Position numbers and translations under genes: made by a program. From positions 2,922,501 to 2,986,500 of the forward strand of contig NZ_OY781882.1 of assembly GCF_963677125.1 (NCBI RefSeq): a stretch of 64,000 nucleotides of DNA, given 5' to 3'. Positions 45,005 through 53,384 of the stretch are shown piece by piece (within the stretch, counting starts at the first letter, position 1; every line of letters starts with the position of its first letter). The stretch is from an uncultured Desulfobacter sp. (GTDB lineage Bacteria; Desulfobacterota; Desulfobacteria; Desulfobacterales; Desulfobacteraceae). The notes below the pieces were generated by a model, which saw only the letters and a program-made list of their open reading frames with translations, ran no database searches and was not told the origin of the DNA.

Positions 45005-48000
45005 ATGGATACCGAAACCACTGCCGGAAATATCCGCTTTGATGACGACGATCCCTGGCCGGGTCTGCATGAATTCACCGAAGCAGGAAAAGATTTTTTC
45101 AAAGGGCGTGGAGCGGAAAAGGCAGAACTTTTCCGGCTTGTGCGGGACGCCCGGCTGGTGGTGCAATTTGGGCGATCAGGCCTGGGGAAAACGTCCCTCA
45201 TTCAGGCCGGCCTTTTCCCCCACCTGCGTCGGGAAAATTATCTGCCCGTCTATGTTCGAATTGATCCCCGGGACAGGACAACCCCGTTGATTGAACAGAT
45301 TTCTAAAGCCTTTTTTGAACAACTCCAAAAACGAGAAGCAGATTATCCCACACCGTCAACCGGTGAGGGACTCTGGGAATACCTTCACCGCAGGGATTTG
45401 GAATTCTGGAGCCGTCAAAACCATCTCCTGACCCCGGTTTTTGTACTGGACCAATTTGAAGAAGTTTTTACCTTGGGTGCTGAAAATGCCCAAGCGGTTT
45501 CACAGCTAAGGACGGATCTTACGGATCTGATCGAAAATTCCATCCCCAGCCCTCTTACCCAATTGTGGGATAATGGCGGGAGCCAACCGTTGGCACTGGA
45601 CGTACAAAGCCAGTGCTACAAAATTTTAATAAGCCTTCGTGAAGATTTTCTGCCGGAACTGGAAGGTTGGCGTCAGGTCATGCCGTCACTTATGCGCAAC
45701 CGGATGCGCCTGATGCCCATGAATGGCAGCCAGGCCTTTGATGCGGTTTATGAAACAGGCGGTAAAAAACTGGTCAATGAAAAAACAGCCAAGGACATTG
45801 TGCGGTTTGTGGCTGCAGTTCAAAAAAAAGAGCGCGCCGGCCAAGACCCCCTAAAAGCGCCTGAGAGCCGTCCATCGGTTCAAAAAAACGACCAGCCGGA
45901 ACTGCCCATCTCTTTCCAGAACCTTGTGATTGAACCGGCCCTGCTCAGCCTAGTCTGTTCAGAGCTGAACAGTAAGCGAAAAGCGGAAAATAAAAATAAA
46001 ATTGATCGAGAATTACTGGATAGCAGCGGCCAGGATATTCTCCACCAGTTCTATAAAAAATGCATTCAGGACATGCCGGAACAAACACGTCGGTTTATTG
46101 AGGATGAACTCATCTCCGAAGGGGGATTCCGCAATACCTATCCCAGAAAGGACGCCGCTGACCGAGGGGTAATCAGTGATAAACACCTTCAACATCTGGT
46201 GGATTCGCGTCTGCTGCGAATAGAATCCCGCATGGGCAGTGACCGCATTGAACTTGTACATGATCTACTCACCGGTGTGATCCGGAAAAGCCGGAATCAG
46301 TACAGAATAGATCAAGAGATTCAGCAGCGCAAAGCAGCGGAAGATGAATTAAAAAGACAAATAAAAGAAGAACAACAGAGGGCGCGACGCCGGATGTACC
46401 TTGCTGTGGGCATGGGATTTGTGAGTCTGCTTTGTTTAATTTTTGCTTATATCTCCATACAACAGACAGCCAAAGCCCAAACAGCAGAAGAACAGGCGGT
46501 TCAAGCTCAGCGCCAGGCTGAGGATCTGGCCAATTTTATGCTCACCGATTTAAAAGAAAAACTTGAGCCCATGGGCAGACTTGACCTGCTTGCTTCGCTG
46601 CTGGATAAAACCATGGAATATTACGGTTCCATGAATAGGGACCGCATGACAGATGAATCCACCAACAACCGAGCAATAGCACTGCGCAGCCTCAGTCAAA
46701 TTGAAAAGGAAAGAGGAGATCTGGCCAAGGCATTAATCTATTCAAAGCAGGCCCTTGAATTAAGAAAGTCTCTGTGTGAAAAAGATTTATGCCAAATACA
46801 GTGGCAAAGCCTTTTATCGGAAACATACATGGATCTTGGAGATATTGAACGAAAGCGCGGCAATTTTCAAGAAGCAATTGGTTGGTATGAATCTTCCCAT
46901 AAAATACGAAAACAGCTGGCAAGCAGCCACAAACAAAATGCCCTGATGCAAAAAGATTTTGCCGTTTCAATCCGCAAGATGGCAGAGATTGCCTTAATCC
47001 AAGGAGATTTGGCACAAGCCATAGCAGTAGATAAACAGGCCATAGACATCATGCTGCACTTGATCCGGGATGATCCTGAAAATCTGTCATGGAAAAAGGA
47101 ACAGTTAAAAGAATATACACTGATTGGCGATATTGAGTTGAAGTATGGCAATACCGTTAAAGCCAAACTCTTTTTTCAAAAATGTCTTCAGATTTGTAAA
47201 TGTGCTGTCAATAAAGCGGCAGGCAATGCCGGGTGGCTGAGGGACCTGGCGATTGTATACGACAACCTTGGCTCAATAGAGAAGTCAACAGGCAATTCAG
47301 ACCTGGCAAGAGAATATTTTCAAAAATATTTAGAGATCAGTGAACGTCTTGCAAAAAAAGATTCGGCCAATACCACATGGCAAAGGAATCTGGCCATTGC
47401 GTACTACAGGGTTGGCTGCATGGAAAAGTTAACGGGTGAAACAAACCTGGCAAGGCAATATTTCCAGAAACAGTTAGAGATCAGTAAACACCTTGCACAA
47501 AAAGATCCGGCCAATACCACTTGGCAGAGGGATCTGGCCATCGTATACTACAATCTTGGCTCAATAGAAAAATCAATGGGCAGTCAAGACCTGGCAAGAG
47601 ACTATTTCCTGCAACATTTAGAGATCAGTAAAAATCTTGCTGAAAAAGATCCAGCCAATACTACATGGCAAAGGGATCTGGCCATTGCATACTACAGGGT
47701 CGGTGCTATGAAAAAATCAACGGGCGGTGCAGATCCGGCAAAAAAATATTTCCAGAAACATTTGGAGATCAGTAAACGTCTGGCTGAAAAAGATCCAACC
47801 AATACGACCTGGCAAAGAGATTTGGCCATTGCATACTACAGATTGGGTTCATTGGAAAAATCAACGGGTCGTCCAGACCTGGCAAGGCAATATTTCCAAA
47901 AACATTTTCAAATTTGTAGATGCTTAGTTGAAAAGGATCCTAAAAACATTCAATGGCAAAAAGCACTGCATCATGCATGTGACAGGCTGAGCCGTTTATA

Positions 48001-48097
48001 TGAACAGAGCAACGACCAAGCCCAGGCCAAGTTGTATGCCGATCAGGCCGCAAAAATCCGTGAAAAGATTGAGGCGTTCAACACGTCTCCTAAATAA
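45005..48097 (+). CDS. STAND-class NTPase with membrane helix and TPR repeats, putative sensor
   Basis: A 1030-residue protein. The N-terminal part is an nSTAND1-type NTPase: Walker A GRSGLGKTS (56-64), Walker B VFVLDQFEEVF (145-155), then SLREDFLPELE. A basic coiled coil (~430-463) leads into one membrane helix (~464-484, MYLAVGMGFVSLLCLIFAYI). The rest (~545-1015) is tetratricopeptide repeats, the last five being near-identical 48-residue units. STAND ATPases with repeat sensors detect intruder components and switch on linked effectors; the gene follows the SIR2/TIR gene by 2 bases, so the two probably act together. The target and the effect are inferred. Confidence 0.85.
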   Translation: MDTETTAGNIRFDDDDPWPGLHEFTEAGKDFFKGRGAEKAELFRLVRDARLVVQFGRSGLGKTSLIQAGLFPHLRRENYLPVYVRIDPRDRTTPLIEQISKAFFEQLQKREADYPTPSTGEGLWEYLHRRDLEFWSRQNHLLTPVFVLDQFEEVFTLGAENAQAVSQLRTDLTDLIENSIPSPLTQLWDNGGSQPLALDVQSQCYKILISLREDFLPELEGWRQVMPSLMRNRMRLMPMNGSQAFDAVYETGGKKLVNEKTAKDIVRFVAAVQKKERAGQDPLKAPESRPSVQKNDQPELPISFQNLVIEPALLSLVCSELNSKRKAENKNKIDRELLDSSGQDILHQFYKKCIQDMPEQTRRFIEDELISEGGFRNTYPRKDAADRGVISDKHLQHLVDSRLLRIESRMGSDRIELVHDLLTGVIRKSRNQYRIDQEIQQRKAAEDELKRQIKEEQQRARRRMYLAVGMGFVSLLCLIFAYISIQQTAKAQTAEEQAVQAQRQAEDLANFMLTDLKEKLEPMGRLDLLASLLDKTMEYYGSMNRDRMTDESTNNRAIALRSLSQIEKERGDLAKALIYSKQALELRKSLCEKDLCQIQWQSLLSETYMDLGDIERKRGNFQEAIGWYESSHKIRKQLASSHKQNALMQKDFAVSIRKMAEIALIQGDLAQAIAVDKQAIDIMLHLIRDDPENLSWKKEQLKEYTLIGDIELKYGNTVKAKLFFQKCLQICKCAVNKAAGNAGWLRDLAIVYDNLGSIEKSTGNSDLAREYFQKYLEISERLAKKDSANTTWQRNLAIAYYRVGCMEKLTGETNLARQYFQKQLEISKHLAQKDPANTTWQRDLAIVYYNLGSIEKSMGSQDLARDYFLQHLEISKNLAEKDPANTTWQRDLAIAYYRVGAMKKSTGGADPAKKYFQKHLEISKRLAEKDPTNTTWQRDLAIAYYRLGSLEKSTGRPDLARQYFQKHFQICRCLVEKDPKNIQWQKALHHACDRLSRLYEQSNDQAQAKLYADQAAKIREKIEAFNTSPK
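47234..47953 (+). repeat. Five tandem 144-bp (48-residue) TPR-coding units
   Basis: Units start at Trp744, 792, 840, 888 and 936 of the STAND protein (consensus WQRDLAIAYYRVG, EKSTG, DLARQYFQKHLEISK, EKDPANTT), exactly 144 bases apart and highly similar in DNA as well as protein. This suggests recent unit duplication. Confidence 0.85.
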
Positions 48098-48147
48098 CGG
48101 CCACGGGCCGTCCTTGGTCTGTCTACACCCAGGCCTCGCCCCACAAT
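48097..48147 (+). repeat. Dispersed palindromic (REP-like) element, copy 2
   Basis: ACGGCC-ACG-GGCCGT followed by CTTGGTCT and a GCCCCACAA tail, matching the element at 3078 with compensating stem changes. It begins on the last base of the STAND gene's stop codon. Confidence 0.5.
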
Positions 48148-48252
48148 AAAGATAGAAGGATATTAGTAACTTACCCAGACTTTCTTATAAAAAGGGTATA
48201 TAAAAGGGGCAGGCAGAAAAAAAAATGTGGCATATACCCATACAAAACTTAA

Positions 48253-48279
48253 AGGGGATTGAAACTATTCCAATCCCCT
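48253..48279. terminator. Bidirectional terminator-like hairpin between convergent genes
   Basis: AGGGGATTG (48253-48261) pairs with CAATCCCCT (48271-48279). The minus-strand side is followed by TTTAAGTTTT, so it suits the leftward kinase-like gene best. Confidence 0.65.
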
Positions 48280-48335
48280 GTCTGATCATCGGATACCTGC
48301 AACCTCACTAAGCCGGATCAAAAACCAAAAACAAG

Positions 48336-48995
48336 CTAAGCCAAAGCCGCCTGGATAATGCTGACCGCCTTTTCCACGGGCAGGGTGCCTGTGTTTAAAA
48401 CCAAGTCGTAGTTTGCCGGATCTTGGGTATCAGCATTAAAATACCGCCTGATAAAGGCGGTCCTGTTGGCATCGGTACTGACCATCATTTTCTGGGCATC
48501 TTCCGCGTTCAACCCCCGGGCCTCTTGCACCACCTTCCGGCGCAGGGCATCGGGGGCAACGATTCTTACCCGCAAGGCGTTAATATTTTTCAAGGCAAAG
48601 TTGGCTCCCCTGCCGAGAATAACGGCATTGCCGTGTCTGCCGATCGTATTGAGTACCCGAAGCAGAATTTTTGAATATTCGTCCGGCCAGAGATGGTGTT
48701 CATGGACCAACTCGGCGACCAGATCTTCTACGATATTCATTCCCTTCTCATCAAGGGTTTCAAGTAACACTTTTGCGTTCTGGGACTCTTTGATCATGCT
48801 TTCAAGAATTTCATGGTGAAACAGATCATATTCCAACGCATGGGCAAGCGCTTCAGCCACTTGCTGTCCACGGCTGCCGAATTCCCTTGAAATAGTAATC
48901 ACCCGGCAGGCATCCACAGATTTTTCATCCCGCTTTTTTTGCATCTCCCACCGTTTGACCTGCTCATCGATAATTTTATGAATGGACCTGTTCAT
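48336..48995 (-). CDS. Cytidylate kinase-like family protein
   Basis: A 219-residue protein of the Cytidylate_kin2 family (PF13189). The P-loop-like region reads VITISREFGSRGQQVAEALA, followed by DLFHHEILESMIKES, and a later VILGRGANFALK. These proteins resemble nucleoside monophosphate kinases, but their substrates are not settled. AAAGGAGG precedes the ATG at a good distance. It stands alone, convergent with the STAND gene. Confidence 0.8.
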   Translation of the reverse strand: MNRSIHKIIDEQVKRWEMQKKRDEKSVDACRVITISREFGSRGQQVAEALAHALEYDLFHHEILESMIKESQNAKVLLETLDEKGMNIVEDLVAELVHEHHLWPDEYSKILLRVLNTIGRHGNAVILGRGANFALKNINALRVRIVAPDALRRKVVQEARGLNAEDAQKMMVSTDANRTAFIRRYFNADTQDPANYDLVLNTGTLPVEKAVSIIQAALA

Positions 48996-49530
48996 GGAAA
49001 CCTCCTTTCCCGGGCATACCGGGGGTTAGATAAATCGATATTCGGGCATGGCTTAAACTTCGTCCGCAAGGTCTGCAACGGCTGATGACTCAACTTCTAC
49101 ATGTTGATGTGCTATCAAACCTCGTCTTTAGATTTATGGAAAGCGCCAATAATACGTTGGTAAATGACTGTCGTTGTTGTGTTGTCGGTTGAACCCGGAT
49201 TTGATAGACCCAATCAGCCCAGAGACCGTTTTAACGAAATAACTTAAGTGGACGAAAAAAAACCAAGAGAACCAATCCCTGCATTCATTATGAATGTTAT
49301 TCATATAATAATCCTTATTTACAATAAAATCAAACGGGATTGGATGCGAAAAAAAGAAAGGAGAGCAAATTTAATTTTACAAAACAACTAGAAGTGAAGA
49401 GAGACGCTTTGGTTATGGATAAGCGCCATTTTTATCAACTTTACACCAACCCAAAAAGCCGGTATAGTTTTATACTTTTCAGGAAAACAAAAGCGGATTA
49501 GATGCAAATAATTAACATACAGGACACAAA
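48996..49530. other. 535-base intergenic region between divergent genes
   Basis: This gap separates the leftward kinase-like gene from the rightward dehydratase cassette and should contain both promoters. TATAAT at 49304-49309 is a possible -10 for the rightward operon, next to ATTCATTATGAAT-type palindromic sequence at 49283-49295, but no good -35 is visible. A 28-codon open frame (49415-49501) has no support. I see no RNA gene. Confidence 0.4.
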
Positions 49531-49956
49531 ATGAATCCCAATGAATTTCCTATCAAAGACCTGCTTCCCCACAGGAAATGGATGCTCCTTGTTGAACAGA
49601 TTCTTGAAGTGAATGAGGTCTTAAGCGTGTCCAGTGCCGTGGTGGGAGATCACTGGCCCCTTGTCTGCGAGGGATCGGCAAGTCCCATCGTCATGGTGGA
49701 GCTGGCGGCCCAAACCGCCGGCATCAACAACAGTATCAACCGTTTGCAGACCCGGGGAAAGGAAGACGGCAACATGGGATGGATTGCCGGTGTTAAATCC
49801 GCTGTTTTCCACTTAAATGGTCTTCCTGTGGGTGCGACCCTTATCACCCGAACCCAAAACAGCTTCGCCTTCGAAGATTTCAGAGAAGTTACTGCAACGG
49901 TAACATTAGATAAAACCGTTGCCGCAGAAATCATACTACAACTCGTGTCGGCATAA
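49531..49956 (+). CDS. Hotdog-fold 3-hydroxyacyl-ACP dehydratase-like protein (ApeP/FabZ type)
   Basis: A 141-residue hotdog enzyme. GDHWPL holds the His and PIVMVELAAQTAG the Glu of a FabZ/FabA-like active site; LPHRKWMLLVEQI is the usual N-terminal stretch of the ApeP-like dehydratases of aryl-polyene clusters. It heads a rightward set with a FabG-like reductase and a LolA-like carrier. No ketosynthase or acyl carrier protein is nearby, so it must use those from elsewhere. The product is unknown. Confidence 0.75.
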   Translation: MNPNEFPIKDLLPHRKWMLLVEQILEVNEVLSVSSAVVGDHWPLVCEGSASPIVMVELAAQTAGINNSINRLQTRGKEDGNMGWIAGVKSAVFHLNGLPVGATLITRTQNSFAFEDFREVTATVTLDKTVAAEIILQLVSA

Positions 49957-50002
49957 AAAAAAACAGAGCGCTTCAAACAATCATACTTAGGATACGCTTT
50001 CC

Positions 50003-50740
50003 ATGTCCCAGAAAATAGATACAAAAACCGCAGTCATCACAGGCGCAAGCCGGGGAATCGGCCGGGCCATTGCCATTGAACTTGCAGGACAGGGGTATTA
50101 TACCTTTATAAATTACCACTCGGACAAAACCGGAGCCGAGAATACGCTGGAACAGGTCCGGGCCGTTGGCTCCAATGGAGAAATCATGCAGTTTGATGTG
50201 GCAAACAAAGAGCAGTCCAAAGCCGCCATTGACCATATCGTGGGCCGGTGCGAGACCCTTGATGTACTGATAAACAATGCAGGTATTGTGGATGACGGTT
50301 TATTCATCATGATGAAGGAAGAAAGCTGGGACAAGGTGATCCGGACCAGTCTTGACGGTTTTTACAATATGACAAAGCCGATCCTGAAAAGAATGGTTCG
50401 CCAAAAACGGGGGACTGTTGTCTCCATCGCATCGTTGTCCGGTCTGACAGGCAATCGGGGACAGGCCAATTACAGTGCGGCCAAGGCTGGACTTATCGGT
50501 GCCAGCCGTAGCATTGCATCCGAAGTGGCTCGGCTCGGCATCCGTATCAATGTCGTGGCGCCAGGGCTCATTGAAACCGATATGACCAAGAATCTGCCCA
50601 TGGACAATGTCAAAACCATGATTCCCATGGCCCGGGTGGGCCGCCCCGAAGAGGTGGCAGGGGTGGTAAAATTTCTATGTTCCGAGGATGCATCCTACGT
50701 CACCGGCCAGGTGATTTCAGTCAACGGCGGCATGTTCTAA
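50003..50740 (+). CDS. fabG: 3-oxoacyl-ACP reductase-like SDR (FabG family)
   Basis: A 245-residue short-chain dehydrogenase: NAD(P)-binding TGASRGIGRAIA, structural NNAG in INNAGIVDDGLF, catalytic Ser in SIASLSG and Tyr/Lys in YSAAKAG, and C-terminal GQVISVNGGM. Typical FabG length. Its stop overlaps the next gene's start (TAATG). It probably reduces 3-oxoacyl-ACP in the pathway served by the preceding dehydratase. Confidence 0.9.
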   Translation: MSQKIDTKTAVITGASRGIGRAIAIELAGQGYYTFINYHSDKTGAENTLEQVRAVGSNGEIMQFDVANKEQSKAAIDHIVGRCETLDVLINNAGIVDDGLFIMMKEESWDKVIRTSLDGFYNMTKPILKRMVRQKRGTVVSIASLSGLTGNRGQANYSAAKAGLIGASRSIASEVARLGIRINVVAPGLIETDMTKNLPMDNVKTMIPMARVGRPEEVAGVVKFLCSEDASYVTGQVISVNGGMF

Positions 50741-51366
50741 TGTTCATGGTAAAAAAATTTTCCCTGGGGGTTGCGATTGTCTTGATTACGACGATGGTTT
50801 CAGCCGGAGCAATCGCAGCGACCATGGCGGACATGCAGGAGGCGGCCGGCAGCATCCGGTCAATCAGTGCCGATTTCATCCAGGAAAAGCATATGAAAAT
50901 CCTGGTGAAACCGCTGATTTCAAAAGGAATTATCCGATTTCAAAGCCCGGATTCACTCAGGTTTGAATACCGGGAACCCATTCAAAACATCCTGATCATG
51001 CAGGGTAAAAGCGTTTCTCGTTATATACGCAAGGACAACACCTTTGTCAGGGACCATGCGGCGGCCATGGGTGCCATGACAATTGTCATGGATGAAATCA
51101 GCCAATGGCTGAAAGGGGATTTCAACACCAGTGTTTTCCATGCGACCATTGAGGATACAATGGAACCCGGCAGAATCATCCTGGCACCAAAGGATAAGGC
51201 CATGACCCACTTTATCCAGGACATTGTCCTGATATTGTCTGAACAGCCGGGCGTATTTAAAGAGGTCCTTATCCGCGAAAACCAGGACTCTTTTACCCGC
51301 CTTCGATTTGATAAAGTAAAACTGAATGAAGGCATTAACCCAGAGGTGTTTACAGCGCCAAAATGA
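50740..51366 (+). CDS. LolA-like outer-membrane lipoprotein carrier family protein
   Basis: A 208-residue secreted protein with a signal peptide (FSLGVAIVLITTMVSAGAIAA) and a LolA-like mature domain: SIRSISADFIQEKHMKIL, then GIIRFQSPDSLRFEYREPI. LolA-like proteins of this sort occur in aryl-polyene and other lipid-export clusters, distinct from housekeeping LolA. It is coupled at both ends by start/stop overlaps. It probably ferries a lipid product or lipoprotein across the periplasm. Confidence 0.75.
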   Translation: MFMVKKFSLGVAIVLITTMVSAGAIAATMADMQEAAGSIRSISADFIQEKHMKILVKPLISKGIIRFQSPDSLRFEYREPIQNILIMQGKSVSRYIRKDNTFVRDHAAAMGAMTIVMDEISQWLKGDFNTSVFHATIEDTMEPGRIILAPKDKAMTHFIQDIVLILSEQPGVFKEVLIRENQDSFTRLRFDKVKLNEGINPEVFTAPK

Positions 51367-52091
51367 GACGAAAGACTGCGCTGGAATATCTCGTTGTATT
51401 TATTTTTTTTATTGGCGCAGGGTGCGCTGATCTGCCGCATATTATCCCCATAAACACTTCCCCGGTTCCTGAGCAAAGCATTTCCCGAGAGTTGAATCAA
51501 CTGTTTCCAACCGGTGCTTTTCAGTTTGTCCACGCCATAGAGTTGACCATGCCGGGCAGCCATTCAGCCATGCTCATGGGCGTTGTAAATATCCATCCCA
51601 GGCAACAGGCCATCCATTGTGTGATCATGACACTGGAAGGGATCGTTCTTTTTGATGCGGACCACACCAGTGAAGCGTTTACAATCCACCGGGCGATCCC
51701 TCCTTTTGACAGCAGGGCCCTTGCCCAGGGTCTGATATCGGATATTGAGCTGATTTTTTTCAAACCCCAAGGCAAAATTAGTGCTTGGGGACAGCTTGAA
51801 AATAAAAACAAAATTTTCAGATTTTCAGAACCCGGCGGCGAAACATTAGACATTGTTATCTCCCCGGACAGAACCGTTTGGACCCAAAATTTAAGAAGCC
51901 CCAGTCATAGAATCAAACGCCGTGTTAAGTACGTATTCTCCAAACCCCAAACCGCCACAAACAGCCGACCATTTGTTTTCCCAAAGTCGATAACCTTGAC
52001 AGCGGCATTCCCATCACGATACACGTTAACCATGACTCTGACAGACGCAAATTTAATACCTGACACCAACCACGGCAAAGACAATAAATGA
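51363..52091 (+). CDS. DUF3261 lipoprotein
   Basis: A 242-residue predicted lipoprotein: a hydrophobic leader (LEYLVVFIFFIGAGC) ending in a lipobox Cys, followed by a beta-rich domain with FQFVHAIELTMPGSHSAMLM. DUF3261 proteins are regular companions of LolA-like and hotdog genes in aryl-polyene clusters. It overlaps the radical SAM gene by 4 bases. The last ~60 residues are basic and may be disordered. The function is not established. Confidence 0.7.
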   Translation: MRRKTALEYLVVFIFFIGAGCADLPHIIPINTSPVPEQSISRELNQLFPTGAFQFVHAIELTMPGSHSAMLMGVVNIHPRQQAIHCVIMTLEGIVLFDADHTSEAFTIHRAIPPFDSRALAQGLISDIELIFFKPQGKISAWGQLENKNKIFRFSEPGGETLDIVISPDRTVWTQNLRSPSHRIKRRVKYVFSKPQTATNSRPFVFPKSITLTAAFPSRYTLTMTLTDANLIPDTNHGKDNK

Positions 52092-53359
52092 AGCTGAAAC
52101 TGATCTATCCCAAATGGACAAAACTTGACCGGCAGACTGAATTTCATCTCCCCCCCCATGGGCCCGTTGTATTTGCCGCTGCCCTGCCCGATTATATCGA
52201 CGTCGAATTTATTGATGAAAATGTCCAGACCATTGACTATGACGAACAGGTGGACGTAATTGCGATCTCCATGATGCTCACCATCCAGGTGAACCGGGGC
52301 ATCTCCATTGCAAAAAAGTTCAGGGCCAAAGGCATTCCGGTCATTGCCGGGGGCATTGCCACCATGCTCCATGCAGAACAGATGATCGGCCAGGTGGACA
52401 GCGTATTTCTTGGAGAGGCCGAAGGCCGGATGGAAAAAGTTTTTGATGACCTTAGACAAAACTGTCTGGCACCGGTGTACGACTACCTGTCATCACAGCC
52501 GCCCATTGAGATCGTTGGGCCGGCCAGACGTGATATTCTTGACCGGGATCTGTACAACTACAAAGGCGTTCAGATGGTGGATCTGGTCCATGCCTCCCGG
52601 GGATGCCGGTTTAACTGCTACCCCTGCGCCGTGGCATACCTTGGAGGACGCAAATTCAGACCCAGACCCATTGACAAAACCATTGAAGAACTGGCCGGCA
52701 TTGACAATAACCGACTTTTTATCGTGGACAATTCCCTGGCCCAGGATAAACAGTGGGAATTGGACCTTTTCCGGGAGATGATTCCGTTAAAGAAAAAATG
52801 GTGCTGTCACCCCATTGAAAATGACCCCAAGGTGCTGGACCTTGCTGCCCAGGCAGGCGCCTGGTATGTTTACCAGGCCGTGTTCGATACCTCGGATCTA
52901 ATCCGGGACCGCATTAAGCGCTACCATGACCACGGCATCGGTGTGGAGGGGACCATCCTTTTGGGCCTTGACCACCACACCGAAGACTCCATCAAAAGAC
53001 TGATTGATTTTCTGCTGGAAATTGGTCTTGATCTGGCTGAATTTACAGTGCTGACGCCGTTTCCCCATACCCGGGCGTGGGACGAGTTAAACAAGCAGAA
53101 AAGGATTCTCTCCTATGACTGGGATGAATATTCAGCGGACAAGGTGGTATTTCAGCCCAAGAACATGGCTCCGGAGCGGCTGCAGGAACTGCTCCAATAC
53201 GCCTGGGACTCCTTTTATAGAGACGAACCCCAGAATATCAAAATGTACAAATTGCTGAAAACGGTCATTCAAAAAGAGAAAGCAGATAACACCTATCGTC
53301 CCAGAAACCGGAACCTTGTGCGCTCTGCGTTTGGGAAACCTGCAGGTCAACAAATATAG
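52088..53359 (+). CDS. B12-binding-type radical SAM enzyme
   Basis: A 423-residue protein. The N-terminal Rossmann-like domain (VIAISMMLTIQVNRG, GIPVIAGGIATMLHA) is of the cobalamin-binding type seen in this class; the radical SAM core has GCRFNCYPCAV, the CxxxCxxC cluster motif, and later EFTVLTPFPHTRAWDEL. Such enzymes methylate or rearrange lipids and other molecules. It is translationally coupled to the DUF3261 gene and so probably modifies the cassette's lipid product; the reaction is unknown. Confidence 0.8.
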   Translation: MKLKLIYPKWTKLDRQTEFHLPPHGPVVFAAALPDYIDVEFIDENVQTIDYDEQVDVIAISMMLTIQVNRGISIAKKFRAKGIPVIAGGIATMLHAEQMIGQVDSVFLGEAEGRMEKVFDDLRQNCLAPVYDYLSSQPPIEIVGPARRDILDRDLYNYKGVQMVDLVHASRGCRFNCYPCAVAYLGGRKFRPRPIDKTIEELAGIDNNRLFIVDNSLAQDKQWELDLFREMIPLKKKWCCHPIENDPKVLDLAAQAGAWYVYQAVFDTSDLIRDRIKRYHDHGIGVEGTILLGLDHHTEDSIKRLIDFLLEIGLDLAEFTVLTPFPHTRAWDELNKQKRILSYDWDEYSADKVVFQPKNMAPERLQELLQYAWDSFYRDEPQNIKMYKLLKTVIQKEKADNTYRPRNRNLVRSAFGKPAGQQI

Positions 53360-53384
53360 CAACAAAACGGCTCAGGTCCTTTGT

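Noticed and set aside
47234..47953. CRISPR-like regular repeats
   Set aside because: Units are 144 bp, in frame, without spacers, and encode TPRs.
43587..48097. A mobile island or prophage carrying the SIR2/TIR-STAND pair
   Set aside because: No integrase, transposase, tRNA or direct-repeat boundary is visible on either side; acquisition by transfer remains possible but unsupported.
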